A stretch of DNA of 64,000 nt, from the NCBI RefSeq assembly GCF_001984035.1, contig NZ_CP019449.1, positions 1 through 64,000 on the forward strand. Reading direction: 5' to 3'. A program made the translations under genes and the position numbers. The stretch's first letter is position 1. Each line of letters starts with the position of its first letter. The notes beneath the pieces are model-generated. The model was given only the letters and a program-made list of their open reading frames with translations, searched no databases and had not been told where the DNA came from. The stretch is from Sphingopyxis sp. QXT-31. Its GTDB lineage: Bacteria > Pseudomonadota > Alphaproteobacteria > Sphingomonadales > Sphingomonadaceae. This document shows positions 27,161 to 35,474 of the stretch, in pieces.

Positions 27161-28017
27161 CCGGCGTCCCTGAGGGCTAGTGCGCGGGCGTAGACGTCAT
27201 GGCGGTCGAGCCCGAAGCGTTTGGCGATGGCCTTTGCTGCCTGCGCGACGGGCCTATCGGCCATCGCATCGCGCAGCGCGGCGTCGAGCGTGGCGTCGTC
27301 GGCCTCTTCGGCGACGACCTCGCCCGGCGGGCCGACGACGATCACGATCTCGCCCTTGGGCGGCGCGTCGGCGTAGCGCGCCGACAACTCGCTGAGCGTG
27401 CCGGTGACGCACTCCTCGTAGAGCTTGCTGATCTCGCGCGCGACCGCCGCCTCGCGGTCGCCGAGTCCCTCGGCCAGCGCCGCGAGCGCCGCCGACAGCC
27501 GCGGCCCGCTTTCGTAAAAAACAAGACTGGCGCGCAGCCCCCCGAATTCGGCGATGGTGTCGGCGCGCGCCTTGGCCTTGTTCGGCAGGAAACCCGCGAA
27601 GAGGAAGCGGTCGCTCGGCAGCCCCGACAGCGTGATCGCGGCGATCGCGGCGCAGGGGCCGGGCAGGGTGGTCACGTGCCGCCCCGCCGCGCGCGCGTCG
27701 CGGACCAGCTTGTAGCCCGGATCGCTGATCAGCGGGGTGCCGGCGTCGCTGACCAGCACGACGACTTCGCTCTCCATCCGCGCAACCAGCGCGGCGCGGG
27801 TGCGTTCGTCGCTATGGTCGTGATAGGGGGTCATCGAAATCCGCAAGCCCAGGTGCGCCAGCAGCTTCGCCGTCACACGCGTGTCTTCGGCGGCGATCAC
27901 ATCGGCGTGCGCCAGCGTCGCCGCGGCGCGCGGGGTGATGTCGCCGAGGTTGCCGATGGGGGTCGCGACGATATAGAGACCGGGCAAGGGAGAATCTGAG
28001 ATGGTGGATTTCGGCAT
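27157..28017 (-). CDS. rsmI: 16S rRNA (cytidine1402-2'-O)-methyltransferase
   Basis: RsmI methylates the 2'-hydroxyl of C1402 in 16S rRNA. The 286-residue product is of the tetrapyrrole-methylase fold. It contains GLYIVATPIGNLGDITPRA, DVIAAEDTR, VLVSDAGTPLISDPGYKLVR and LPGPCAAIAAITLSGLP. The C-terminal part carries FYESGPRL and VAREISKLYEECVTG. The chosen ATG (28017) overlaps the divergent LpoA-like gene by 17 bases. Confidence 0.95.
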   Translation of the reverse strand: MPKSTISDSPLPGLYIVATPIGNLGDITPRAAATLAHADVIAAEDTRVTAKLLAHLGLRISMTPYHDHSDERTRAALVARMESEVVVLVSDAGTPLISDPGYKLVRDARAAGRHVTTLPGPCAAIAAITLSGLPSDRFLFAGFLPNKAKARADTIAEFGGLRASLVFYESGPRLSAALAALAEGLGDREAAVAREISKLYEECVTGTLSELSARYADAPPKGEIVIVVGPPGEVVAEEADDATLDAALRDAMADRPVAQAAKAIAKRFGLDRHDVYARALALRDAG

Positions 28018-29230
28018 GACGCAGCAGATGGCAGAAACTGCGGCGCAGCGCCAAAAAATTGCGTCGCCGCGGCGGCACATGCTGCGGATGGCAGCGACGA
28101 TCGCGATGGCGGGCTTCCTCGCGGCGTGTCAGGTGGTGCCGAAGGCCGAGGGGCCGGTCGCGCCGCCGCCGCCCGAGCGTCCGCCTGAAACGGGGATCGA
28201 GCCCGGGCTGCCCACCGACACCGACCGCCACCGCGTCGCGCTGCTGGTGCCGCAGACGGGTCCCAACGCCGACGTCGGCAATGCGATCGCCAACGCGACG
28301 ACGCTGGCACTGCTCGACACCAGGACCGAGCGCGTGCGCATCACCACCTATGACACGGCGCTCGGCGCAGGGGCGGCGGCGCGGCAGGCGATCGCCGACG
28401 GCAACAAGCTGATCCTCGGCCCACTTTTGACCGAGGACGTTACCGCGGTCGCGCCGATCGCGCGCGAGGCGAAGATACCGGTGCTGAGCTTCTCGAACGA
28501 CAGCGGCGTCGCGGGCAACGGCGTCTTCATCATGGGCTTTGTTCCCGGCCAGTCGGTCGAGCGCGTCGTGGCCTATGCGCGCAGCAAGGGGCATGCCCGT
28601 TTCGGCGCGCTGGTGCCCAAGAATGTCTATGGCGACCGCTCGGCGGCGGCGTTCCGCGCGGCGGTGACCGAAGCTGGCGGCACGCTCGTCGCGGTCGAAA
28701 GCTATGACCGCAGCGCGACCGCGCTGACCGGCGCGGCGCGGCGGATCGCCAATGCCGGTGCGATGGACGCGGTGCTGATCGCCGATTCGGGCGCCAACGC
28801 CATCCGCGCGGTACCGATCGTGAAGGGCGCCGGCGGCAAACAGATCCTCGGGACCGAGCTGTGGAACACCGAGGCGACGCTGGGCAGCAACGCTGCGATG
28901 CGCGGGTCGTGGTTCGCCAGCGTGTCGGACGGCCTCTATGGCCAGATGGCGGGCAACTATCGCACGCGCTACGGCCGCGCGCCGTACCGGCTGGCGAGCC
29001 TGGGGTATGATTCGGTGCTGCTGACGGTGCGCATCGCGCGCGAATGGAAGCCGGGGACGGCGTTCCCCGCGAGCCGGCTGCTGTCGGCCGACGGTTTCGG
29101 CGGGATCGACGGGATTTTCCGCTTCAACAACCGCGGCATCGCGATGCGCGCGCTCGAGGTCAGCGAGGTCGGCGCCGGCGGCTTCCGCGTCATCGACCCC
29201 GCGCCGACCAAATGGCCCGACGCCAAGTGA
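28001..29230 (+). CDS. penicillin-binding protein activator, LpoA-like lipoprotein
   Basis: This 409-residue protein has a lipoprotein signal at residues 27-43 (ending GFLAAC, Cys 43) and then a periplasmic-binding-protein type I domain (VALLVPQTGPNADVG onward to about 400). It resembles the C-terminal domain of LpoA, the outer-membrane activator of the peptidoglycan synthase PBP1A. It lacks the N-terminal TPR part of enterobacterial LpoA. The role is inferred from domain and from the rsmI/yraN neighbourhood, as in the yraLMN cluster of E. coli. AAGGGAGA lies nine bases upstream of the ATG at 28001. Confidence 0.8.
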   Translation: MVDFGMTQQMAETAAQRQKIASPRRHMLRMAATIAMAGFLAACQVVPKAEGPVAPPPPERPPETGIEPGLPTDTDRHRVALLVPQTGPNADVGNAIANATTLALLDTRTERVRITTYDTALGAGAAARQAIADGNKLILGPLLTEDVTAVAPIAREAKIPVLSFSNDSGVAGNGVFIMGFVPGQSVERVVAYARSKGHARFGALVPKNVYGDRSAAAFRAAVTEAGGTLVAVESYDRSATALTGAARRIANAGAMDAVLIADSGANAIRAVPIVKGAGGKQILGTELWNTEATLGSNAAMRGSWFASVSDGLYGQMAGNYRTRYGRAPYRLASLGYDSVLLTVRIAREWKPGTAFPASRLLSADGFGGIDGIFRFNNRGIAMRALEVSEVGAGGFRVIDPAPTKWPDAK

Positions 29231-29373
29231 CGCCCGGGCGGTAGTGGCATAGCCGCCACAGTCGGCGAAAAAGCGGCAGCGCGGCGACGTGCGCAGCCTT
29301 TACGCTGGCCGCGCGTTCACTATATGAGCATGGCGCGCGCGACGCATTGATTCCGCGCGTCCCTATAACGACC

Positions 29374-29389
29374 AGGAGATACAGCTATA
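29374..29389 (+). promoter_or_regulatory. infC: Shine-Dalgarno and possible ATA start codon of infC
   Basis: AGGAG (29374-29378) is eight bases before an ATA at 29387-29389, which is in frame with the ATG at 29399. The spacing to ATG is 20 bases, too long for normal initiation. Many bacteria start infC with a non-canonical AUU or related codon, which allows IF3 to repress its own synthesis. Initiation at ATA would add four residues. Confidence 0.5.
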
Positions 29390-29398
29390 CCACCGCCC

Positions 29399-29935
29399 AT
29401 GACTCGCCGCCCGATGGCGCCGATGCCGCCGAAAAACGGCCCGCGATACAATGAATTCATCGCCTCCCCCAAAGTCCGCGTGATCGACGAGGAAGGCGAA
29501 AATCTGGGCGTGATGCTGACGGCCGAGGCCATCGAGCAGGCCGCGTCGGTCGGGCTGGACCTGGTCGAAGTGTCGCCGAACGCCGATCCGCCGGTGTGCA
29601 AGTTCCTCGACGTCGGCAAGTTCAAATATGAGGCGCAGAAAAAGGCGAACCTCGCGCGCAAGAGCCAGAAGACGCAGGAGATCAAGGAGATCAAGATGCG
29701 TCCGAACATCGACGATCATGATTTCGACGTGAAGATGCGCAAGGTGTTCGACTTCCTGGGCGAGGGCGACAAGGTCAAGATGACCATGCGCTTCCGCGGC
29801 CGCGAGATGAGCCACACCCAGCTCGGCCTCAACGTGCTGCAGCGCGTCGCCGAGATGACCGCCGAAATCGCCAAGGTCGAGGCGCATCCGCGCACCGAAG
29901 GCCGCCAGATGCTGATGGTGCTCGCGCCGAAGTGA
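29399..29935 (+). CDS. infC: translation initiation factor IF-3
   Basis: IF-3 binds the 30S subunit and checks start codon pairing. The 178-residue product has the N-terminal domain (PRYNEFIASPKVRVIDEEG, EAASVGLDLVEVSPNA-like region, PPVCKFLDVGKFKYE) and C-terminal domain (KEIKMRPNIDDHDFDVKMRK, VKMTMRFRGREMSHTQLG), as in all IF-3. Coordinates here use the ATG; the alternative ATA start at 29387 is listed separately. The usual downstream partners rpmI and rplT are missing, and a terminator follows, so infC is monocistronic here. Confidence 0.96.
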   Translation: MTRRPMAPMPPKNGPRYNEFIASPKVRVIDEEGENLGVMLTAEAIEQAASVGLDLVEVSPNADPPVCKFLDVGKFKYEAQKKANLARKSQKTQEIKEIKMRPNIDDHDFDVKMRKVFDFLGEGDKVKMTMRFRGREMSHTQLGLNVLQRVAEMTAEIAKVEAHPRTEGRQMLMVLAPK

Positions 29936-29963
29936 TCGGGCCTTAGCCGACCGAAAATTCGAG

Positions 29964-29995
29964 GGCGGTCGTTCCGGTGGAATGGCCGCCTTTTT
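29964..29995 (+). terminator. rho-independent terminator after infC
   Basis: GGCGGTCGTTCC and GGAATGGCCGCC form a 12-pair stem with two G-T pairs and a GGT loop, followed by TTTTT. It lies between the convergent infC and NRDE genes. AAAA before the stem could give some termination in the other direction. Confidence 0.88.
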
Positions 29996-29999
29996 CGTA

Positions 30000-30704
30000 T
30001 CAGCTGCCCCAGTCGTACGTCAGGCTGGTCCGGCCCGTCGTGCGGCCCTGTGCGTCGTAGCGGCGCTCCATCATCATCACCGACCCGGTTTGCGACACCG
30101 CGACGAGCGTGCTGCACCGTGTGCCATAGAGTTCGCCCGGCAGGAACAGCGCCGGGGCGTCGCTTTCGGTGAGCGCGGCCATCAGCGCGCCGAAATCGGG
30201 ATCGGGTTTCTTCGCGTGATGTCGCAGCACGCCGACAAGGCGGTCGGCGCGCGGGCAGGGGGCATCGACGGGCTCGTTGGCGAGCGCGTGAATGCCGCGG
30301 TCGAACTCCTCGATCCGCGGCGCCGGGCGATTGCTGAGCAGCCGCGCTTCGTCCGCTGCGATCGCGAACAGGTTGAAGGCGTTGAAGCGGTCAAGGTCGG
30401 CGAGGACCGGATCGGCGAAACGCCCGCTGCCGCGCAACATGTCGGTCACTAGCGCGCCGCGCGATTCCTTGTCGGGGTCGGGCAGGGCGCCGCGCACATT
30501 GGTCACGACGACGATGCGGCGCTGCTCGGGCTGGACACCGAGCCAGGTGCCGCCCGCCTGCAAGTCGCGCCCCGCGACGATGCCGCTGCCATCGTCCCAC
30601 TGGTGCAGCGGCGCGGCGGGGCGGCCGTGGAATTCGTCGCGATTGCCCACGAGGATCAGGGGCCAGTCGGGATGGGCACGGTGGGCAAGGGCGACGACGC
30701 ACAT
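30000..30704 (-). CDS. NRDE/TANGO2 family protein
   Basis: The 234-residue product begins MCVVALAHRAHPDWPLILVG and has the diagnostic NRDEF at 21-25. Further TANGO2 family signatures are AGRDLQAGGTWLGV, RGALVTDM and the late RCSTLVAV. The second residue Cys is conserved in the family. Eukaryotic TANGO2 has been linked to Golgi organisation, metabolic disease and heme transport. The bacterial function is unknown. The start at 30704 places the Cys at position 2, unlike an ATG nine bases upstream. Confidence 0.85.
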   Translation of the reverse strand: MCVVALAHRAHPDWPLILVGNRDEFHGRPAAPLHQWDDGSGIVAGRDLQAGGTWLGVQPEQRRIVVVTNVRGALPDPDKESRGALVTDMLRGSGRFADPVLADLDRFNAFNLFAIAADEARLLSNRPAPRIEEFDRGIHALANEPVDAPCPRADRLVGVLRHHAKKPDPDFGALMAALTESDAPALFLPGELYGTRCSTLVAVSQTGSVMMMERRYDAQGRTTGRTSLTYDWGS

Positions 30705-30798
30705 GGGGGGCATATCGGGGGTCGGGGACGCATTGCCAAGGCGGTATCTGGCGCGGATCGGTTTTGGGCGGGTGGTTTCGGGCGTTAGCGGACCTTCC

Positions 30799-30947
30799 TA
30801 ATCCTCCCTGCGGCGAAGCCGTGGGGAGGGGGACCGCCGAAGGCGGTGGAGGGGCTGGTGCCCCAAAAACCGTTCGCCTGGGGCCGCTACCCCTCCACCA
30901 TGCTTCGCATGGTCCCCCTCCCCATCGCTGCGCGACAGGGAGGATTA
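30799..30947. repeat. inverted repeat with TAATCCTCCCTG ends
   Basis: The ends TAATCCTCCC and GGGAGGATTA are inverted, and inside are further inverted segments (GTGGGGAGGGGGACCGCC and GGTCCCCCTCCCCAT; GGTGGAGGGG and CCCCTCCACC). The element fills most of the 333-base gap between the NRDE gene and the small gene at 31038. I see no gene elsewhere in that gap. Confidence 0.85.
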
Positions 30948-31037
30948 AGCAGGTCCGCTCCCCACCCCGTTTTCGCCGTTCGGCCTGGCTCGCGGCGCGA
31001 TGGCAGCAAACGACCGGTTGCGGACGTTGAGAGCTAT

Positions 31038-31274
31038 CTATTCCGATGTCGCAGAGAATTGCGCGGGAGTTAGAACACAGACGCCGGCTTCAGCCATCTC
31101 GTGCTTAACGCGCTCATAAACATCGTCGTCTTCGATGATCAAAGCTTGCTTCGAATGCCGATTTACAATCACGAATCTCGGTGGATTTTCACCCTCATTC
31201 AATTGGAGGAGAGCCCATCCACTTGATCGGTCATTCCAGAGATACCGATATTTGTTCAACGTCGGCGAAAGCAT
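31038..31274 (-). CDS. small hypothetical protein in an AT-richer patch
   Basis: A 78-residue frame (MLSPTLNKYRYLWNDRSSG at the start; KHEMAEAGVCVLTPAQFSA near the end) with no signal or membrane segment. The region is roughly 45-50% GC by eye, clearly below the surrounding sequence, and its codon use differs from neighbours. This suggests horizontal origin. I see no good ribosome-binding site, so the start is uncertain. A perfect palindrome lies about 95 bases upstream, shared with the divergent DUF4287 gene. Family not recognised. Confidence 0.5.
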   Translation of the reverse strand: MLSPTLNKYRYLWNDRSSGWALLQLNEGENPPRFVIVNRHSKQALIIEDDDVYERVKHEMAEAGVCVLTPAQFSATSE

Positions 31275-31368
31275 AATCGATAATAGCAAACTTATGCCAA
31301 AGCGGCAACGTCCGCTTCCCACCCCAAACCCGCCCGCCGGCTTCCGTCCACGCAAAGGCTTGACGAAC

Positions 31369-31394
31369 GACTTGATTGAATATTCAATCAAGTC
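31369..31394. promoter_or_regulatory. perfect 26-bp palindrome, probable TetR operator
   Basis: Thirteen bases, GACTTGATTGAAT, followed by their exact inverse. It lies between the divergent starts of the gene at 31274 and the DUF4287 gene at 31423, 28 bases before the latter. The same operon contains a TetR-family gene, and such regulators bind palindromes of this kind, usually next to their own operons. Confidence 0.75.
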
Positions 31395-31422
31395 GCTCCG
31401 AGATTCGCGAGGGAGGCATGGC

Positions 31423-31977
31423 ATGGCCGACGAATTTGCGACGATGGCGGAAAATCTCCGCACCAAGACGGGCAAGACGCTCGACGAATGGATCGCGGTG
31501 GCGCGGGCGAGCGGCATCGGCGCGCATATGGCGCTCGTCAATCATCTGAAGGCCGAGCATGGGCTGGGGCACGGCTATGCCAATATGGTCGTGCACGCCG
31601 CCAACGCTTCGTCGTCGTTATCGCAGGACGACAACGCGCTGGTCGACGCCGCGTTCGACGGTGCGAGGGCGCCTTGGCGTCCGCTCTACGACCGGCTGGT
31701 GGCGCTTGTGCAACGCTTCGGTGACGACGTCGAACTGGCGCCCAAGAAGGGCTATGTCAGCCTCCGCCGCAAGAAGCAGTTCGCGCTGCTGATGCCCTCG
31801 ACCAAGGACCGCTTCGACATCGGCCTCGCACTCAAGGGCAAGGAACCAACGGGCAGGCTCGAACTCGCGGGCAGCTGGAATGCGATGGTATCGCACCGCG
31901 TGCGGATCGCCGCCGATGCCGAGGCCGACGAGCAGGTCGCGGGCTGGCTGCGCGCCGCCTATGACCGCGCGGGTTAG
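31423..31977 (+). CDS. DUF4287/DUF5655 domain protein
   Basis: This 184-residue protein combines an N-terminal DUF4287 region (ENLRTKTGKTLDEWIAVARA, KAEHGLGHGYANMVVH) with a C-terminal DUF5655 region (PWRPLYDRLVALVQRFGDDV, SLRRKKQFALLMPSTKDRFD). Neither domain has an assigned function. GGGAGG lies six bases upstream of the ATG at 31423. It is the first gene of a three-gene operon with a TetR regulator nine bases downstream, and is under a probable operator palindrome. Confidence 0.8.
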   Translation: MADEFATMAENLRTKTGKTLDEWIAVARASGIGAHMALVNHLKAEHGLGHGYANMVVHAANASSSLSQDDNALVDAAFDGARAPWRPLYDRLVALVQRFGDDVELAPKKGYVSLRRKKQFALLMPSTKDRFDIGLALKGKEPTGRLELAGSWNAMVSHRVRIAADAEADEQVAGWLRAAYDRAG

Positions 31978-31986
31978 GAGAGCGCC

Positions 31987-32595
31987 ATGAACGCCGCCGA
32001 TACGCGGGGCCGCATATTGATGACCGCGATGGAGCTGTTCTGGGAAAAGGGCTACCTCTCGACCTCGGTCAGCGACATTCTCTCGCGCAGCCAGGTCCAT
32101 TCCGGCAGCCTCTATCATTTTTTCCCCGGCAAGCAGGACGTGCTCGTCGGCGTGCTCGAACTCTATCGCGACGGGATCGACGAGATGCTGCTCGCGCCGA
32201 ACTGGGAGGGGGTCGACGATCCGATCGAGAAAATCTTCGCCTTGCTCGCGGGTTACCGAACGCATTTGATCGTCACCGACTGCACCTATGGTTGCCCGAT
32301 CGGCAGCCTCGCGCTCGAGATCCACGAGCCCGACCCGGTGGTGCGCGACCTGATGGCGGCGAACTTCACCAATTGGTCTACCGCCATCGCGGGCTGCTTC
32401 GACGCCGCGGCCGATCGCCTGCCGGCGAACACCGACGCCAAGGCGCTCGGCGAGTTCGTGCTGACGGTGATGGAGGGCGCGGTGATGCAGGCGCGCACCT
32501 ATCGCGACATCGGCTATTTCGACCGCAACATTGCTGTATTGCGCGACTATATCACCACATTGCTGGCGGGCGCAAAATCTGGTAGCTTTGCCTGA
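31987..32595 (+). CDS. TetR/AcrR family transcriptional regulator
   Basis: The 202-residue product has a TetR N-terminal helix-turn-helix at about residues 26-45 (TSVSDILSRSQVHSGSLYHF) and a C-terminal ligand domain containing CTYGCPIGSLALE. This resembles the C-terminal domains of LmrA/YxaF-type members. The effector is unknown. It probably represses its own operon through the palindrome at 31369-31394. GGAGAG lies just before the ATG at 31987, nine bases after the previous stop. Confidence 0.9.
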   Translation: MNAADTRGRILMTAMELFWEKGYLSTSVSDILSRSQVHSGSLYHFFPGKQDVLVGVLELYRDGIDEMLLAPNWEGVDDPIEKIFALLAGYRTHLIVTDCTYGCPIGSLALEIHEPDPVVRDLMAANFTNWSTAIAGCFDAAADRLPANTDAKALGEFVLTVMEGAVMQARTYRDIGYFDRNIAVLRDYITTLLAGAKSGSFA

Positions 32596-32618
32596 GTTTT
32601 CCGGAGGGGGAGAAGATC

Positions 32619-33056
32619 ATGACCGACGCTGTAAAGACGCCGTGGCATTTGTGGGTGATCGGCGCGCTGTCCTTGCTGTGGAACGCCTTTCCCGTGGTCG
32701 ATTTCACGATGACCAATATGCAGAGCGAGGCATGGCTGTCGCAATATAATGAGGCGCAGCGCGCGCTGGTGCTCGGCGCGCCGGCCTGGTCGAACATCTG
32801 CTGGGCGCTCGGCGGCTTCGGCTCGTTCCTCGGCTCGCTGCTGCTGGTCTTCCGCTCGCGCCATGCGCTGACCGCGTTCCTCGTCTCGGCGGTGGGGCTC
32901 GCCGGGGTGACCTATTACCAGCTCGTCGCGAACGGCGCGGCGTTCCGGGAGGCGCTGGGCGACGTGCCGCTGTATATCAGCATCACCATCTGGGTGATCC
33001 TGCTCGCGCTGATCTTCTACGCGCGCGCGATGAAGGCAAGGGGCGTGCTGCGTTAG
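32619..33056 (+). CDS. four-helix membrane protein of unknown function
   Basis: A 145-residue protein with about four hydrophobic helices: HLWVIGALSLLWNAF, NICWALGGFGSFLGSLLLVF, TAFLVSAVGLAGVTYY and YISITIWVILLALIFYA. CGGAGGGGGAG lies close before the ATG. It follows the TetR gene by 23 bases and is probably its regulated target. It could be an efflux or stress-related protein, but nothing in the sequence shows a substrate. Confidence 0.75.
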   Translation: MTDAVKTPWHLWVIGALSLLWNAFPVVDFTMTNMQSEAWLSQYNEAQRALVLGAPAWSNICWALGGFGSFLGSLLLVFRSRHALTAFLVSAVGLAGVTYYQLVANGAAFREALGDVPLYISITIWVILLALIFYARAMKARGVLR

Positions 33057-33098
33057 GCAAGAAAGGGTTTAGGGTAGTTCCTGAACCACCCTATATTT

Positions 33099-33177
33099 CC
33101 GTTCGTGTCGAGCGACGTCGAGACACGTGAAGGCACGCGCCACTTCGGCGTGTCTCGACTTCGCTCGACACGGACGG
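33099..33177. repeat. short palindromic repeat (family A), copy 4
   Basis: CCGTTCGTGTCGAGCGACG and CTTCGCTCGACACGGACGG arms with a variable loop. It lies between the convergent membrane protein gene and astB. Confidence 0.94.
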
Positions 33178-33222
33178 GATTTGTGGGGTGGTTTGCGACC
33201 AAAACGTGTCGCAGCCGATCGG

Positions 33223-34473
33223 CTACTCCAACTCGCCCAATCCCAGCGTCGCCAGCAACGCCCCGCGCGCCCGCCGCACATCGGCGGTCAGCCCGGCCGA
33301 GCCCAGGTCGCCCGCGACGATCGCCTCGGGCCAGTGCTTCGCCACCACCTCCGAAATCCGGTCGAGCATATCCGCATCGGCCATGAAGCGCGGATCCACC
33401 GCGTTGGGATCGGCAACGACGCGCAGCCGCAGGCAAGCCGGGCCGCCGCCGTTCGCCATCGACTGGCGGACGTCGACGGGCAGCAGGCGGCGGATCGGGC
33501 CGTTGCCCGCGACATGCGCCTCCAGCCAGTTCCACACCGCGGGGATCGCCTGCGCCTCGGTCGGCAGCACGAGGCCCATGCCGCCGCCGTCTGACAGCGA
33601 CACCAGCTGCGCGTTGAACAGATAGGACTTGATCGCATCGGGCAGGCTCACCGCCTCGGCGGGCACCTCGACGATCTCGACCGACGGAAACGCCGCGCGA
33701 ATCTCTGCATGCGCGGCGTCGCGGTCGTGGAAGGCGGTTTCGTGGGTGAAGAGCACGCGCTCGTTGGCGACCGCGACGACGTCGTTGTGGAAGGCGCCGC
33801 CCTGGATCGCGGTGTCCGACTGGCGGATGAAGAGCGTGCGCTTCGGGTCGAGCCGGTGGTGGCGCGCGATCGCCTTCGATGCGTCGAGATGCTGGCGCGC
33901 GGGGAAGCGCCCGCCGCCCACGCCATAGACGAAGATCTCGACCCCCGGCGAGCCATGGCCGTCGCAGAGGCGCATATGGTTCGCAGCCCCTTCATCGCCG
34001 AAGGGCGCGGGCACCGGGCCGTGCACCGCGAAGGCGGGGTTCGCGAAGGCGAGCTTCAGCTGCTTCAGCGTGCCCTGCCACTCGTGGCTGCGGTGCGGCA
34101 TGGTGACCAGGTTCGCGACCGTGAGGTGGCATTTGCCATCGCCGCTGTCGGGCGCGGGGGAGACCGTCGCGGCATTGGCGGCCCACATCGACGAGGCCGA
34201 CCAGGCCTGCGCGCGCAGATGCGGCTCGGCGGCATCGAGCGTCGTCCCGAGCACCTCGAGCCACGCGGCATCGGGCCGGTCGAGCGGGCAAAAGAAACCC
34301 TGCGGCAGCCCGAGCGCCAAATTGTGGCGCATCTTGTCGAGGCCCTGCAGCGCCGCGGCGCGCGGCTGCGACACATCGCCGGCGTTGCTCACCGACGCGA
34401 TATTGCCGCGGCTGAGCCCGGCGTAGTTGTGCGTCGGGCCGATGATCCCGTCGAAATTGATCTCGGTCAGCAT
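33223..34473 (-). CDS. astB: N-succinylarginine dihydrolase
   Basis: AstB hydrolyses N-succinylarginine to N-succinylornithine, CO2 and ammonia in the arginine succinyltransferase pathway. The 416-residue product has family segments NFDGIIGPTHNYAGLSRGN, QSMANGGGPACLRLRVV near the C-terminus (with a conserved Cys) and GGAFHNDVVAVANERVLF (His/Asp). It is about 30 residues shorter than the E. coli enzyme. The start overlaps the astA stop by one base, and the gene is last in the run. Confidence 0.95.
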   Translation of the reverse strand: MLTEINFDGIIGPTHNYAGLSRGNIASVSNAGDVSQPRAAALQGLDKMRHNLALGLPQGFFCPLDRPDAAWLEVLGTTLDAAEPHLRAQAWSASSMWAANAATVSPAPDSGDGKCHLTVANLVTMPHRSHEWQGTLKQLKLAFANPAFAVHGPVPAPFGDEGAANHMRLCDGHGSPGVEIFVYGVGGGRFPARQHLDASKAIARHHRLDPKRTLFIRQSDTAIQGGAFHNDVVAVANERVLFTHETAFHDRDAAHAEIRAAFPSVEIVEVPAEAVSLPDAIKSYLFNAQLVSLSDGGGMGLVLPTEAQAIPAVWNWLEAHVAGNGPIRRLLPVDVRQSMANGGGPACLRLRVVADPNAVDPRFMADADMLDRISEVVAKHWPEAIVAGDLGSAGLTADVRRARGALLATLGLGELE

Positions 34474-35474
34474 CAGCGCGCGATCCAGCTGATCGCGTCG
34501 CCCGCACCGACGCCCAATATGCGCGCGGTGTCGGCGTCGATCGTGCCGTCGGCGCCGACCTTGCCGAAACAGCAGCGGAAATCGGCGAGCCGCCCGGCCG
34601 CGACCAGCGCATCCTCGCCGCCGTCGCGGACCCCGGTCACCTCGACATGCCGGGCGTCGCGGACGCTCGCGACCTGGTCGGTGCGCGCGGTCATCGTCGG
34701 GCCGCCGTCGAAGATGTCGACGTAGTTTTCGAAGGCGAAGCCCTCATTTTCCAGCATCCGCATTGCGGCGCGCCCGGTCGGGTGCGGCACGCCGATGACG
34801 CTGCGTGCATGGTCGCTGAGCATCGCGATATAGACGGGGTGCTTGGGCATCAGGTCGGCGATGAACTGGTTGCCGTGCACCGCGTTGAACTGGTCGGCCT
34901 CCTGGAAATTCATCCCGAAGAATTTGCCCGCGACCCCGTCCCAGAAGGGCGAGCCACCCGCCTCGTCGATCACGCCGCGCAGCTCGGCGAGGATGCGGTC
35001 GGCGAAGCGCGGGCGGTGGCGCGCAATGAACAGGTAGCGCGAACGCGCGAGCAGCAGCCCGAGCCCGCCGGCGCGCGCCGCGGGGTGCAGGAACAGCCCG
35101 CCGACCTCGCTCGCGCCGTTGAGGTCGTTGCTCAGCATCAGCACCTGCGCGTGAAAGGTACGGCCGAGCTGCTCGCTATGCTTGCTGTCGGTGCCGATGC
35201 GGTAGCTGTAGAAGGGCCAGCGCTGGCCGACCTGCCCGAAAATCTGGCACGTCCCGCGCACTTCGCCGCTGTCGAGATCCTCGAGCATCATGAGGTACAG
35301 CTCGTCCGACGGATATTCCTTGTCCGACGCGAAACTCGCCTCGGTGCGTTCGAGCTTGGCGCGCAAGGCCTTTTTGTCGGGGGGCAGGTTGGTAAAGCCG
35401 CCGCCGGTCAGCTTCGCCATCTCGTAAATGCTCTGCAAATCGCCCGGCTTGGCCGCCCGGATCACATAATTCAC
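34473..35474 (-). CDS. astA: arginine N-succinyltransferase
   Basis: AstA transfers succinyl from succinyl-CoA to arginine, the first step of the arginine succinyltransferase pathway. The 333-residue product is single-type, with the typical N-terminus YVIRAAKPGDLQSIYEMA and FTNLPPDKKALRAKL. The acyl-CoA region reads VGGLFLHPAARAGGLG, and the later part has FFGMNFQEAD. It lies between the M20 hydrolase and astB, overlapping both at its ends. Confidence 0.95.
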   Translation of the reverse strand: MNYVIRAAKPGDLQSIYEMAKLTGGGFTNLPPDKKALRAKLERTEASFASDKEYPSDELYLMMLEDLDSGEVRGTCQIFGQVGQRWPFYSYRIGTDSKHSEQLGRTFHAQVLMLSNDLNGASEVGGLFLHPAARAGGLGLLLARSRYLFIARHRPRFADRILAELRGVIDEAGGSPFWDGVAGKFFGMNFQEADQFNAVHGNQFIADLMPKHPVYIAMLSDHARSVIGVPHPTGRAAMRMLENEGFAFENYVDIFDGGPTMTARTDQVASVRDARHVEVTGVRDGGEDALVAAGRLADFRCCFGKVGADGTIDADTARILGVGAGDAISWIAR

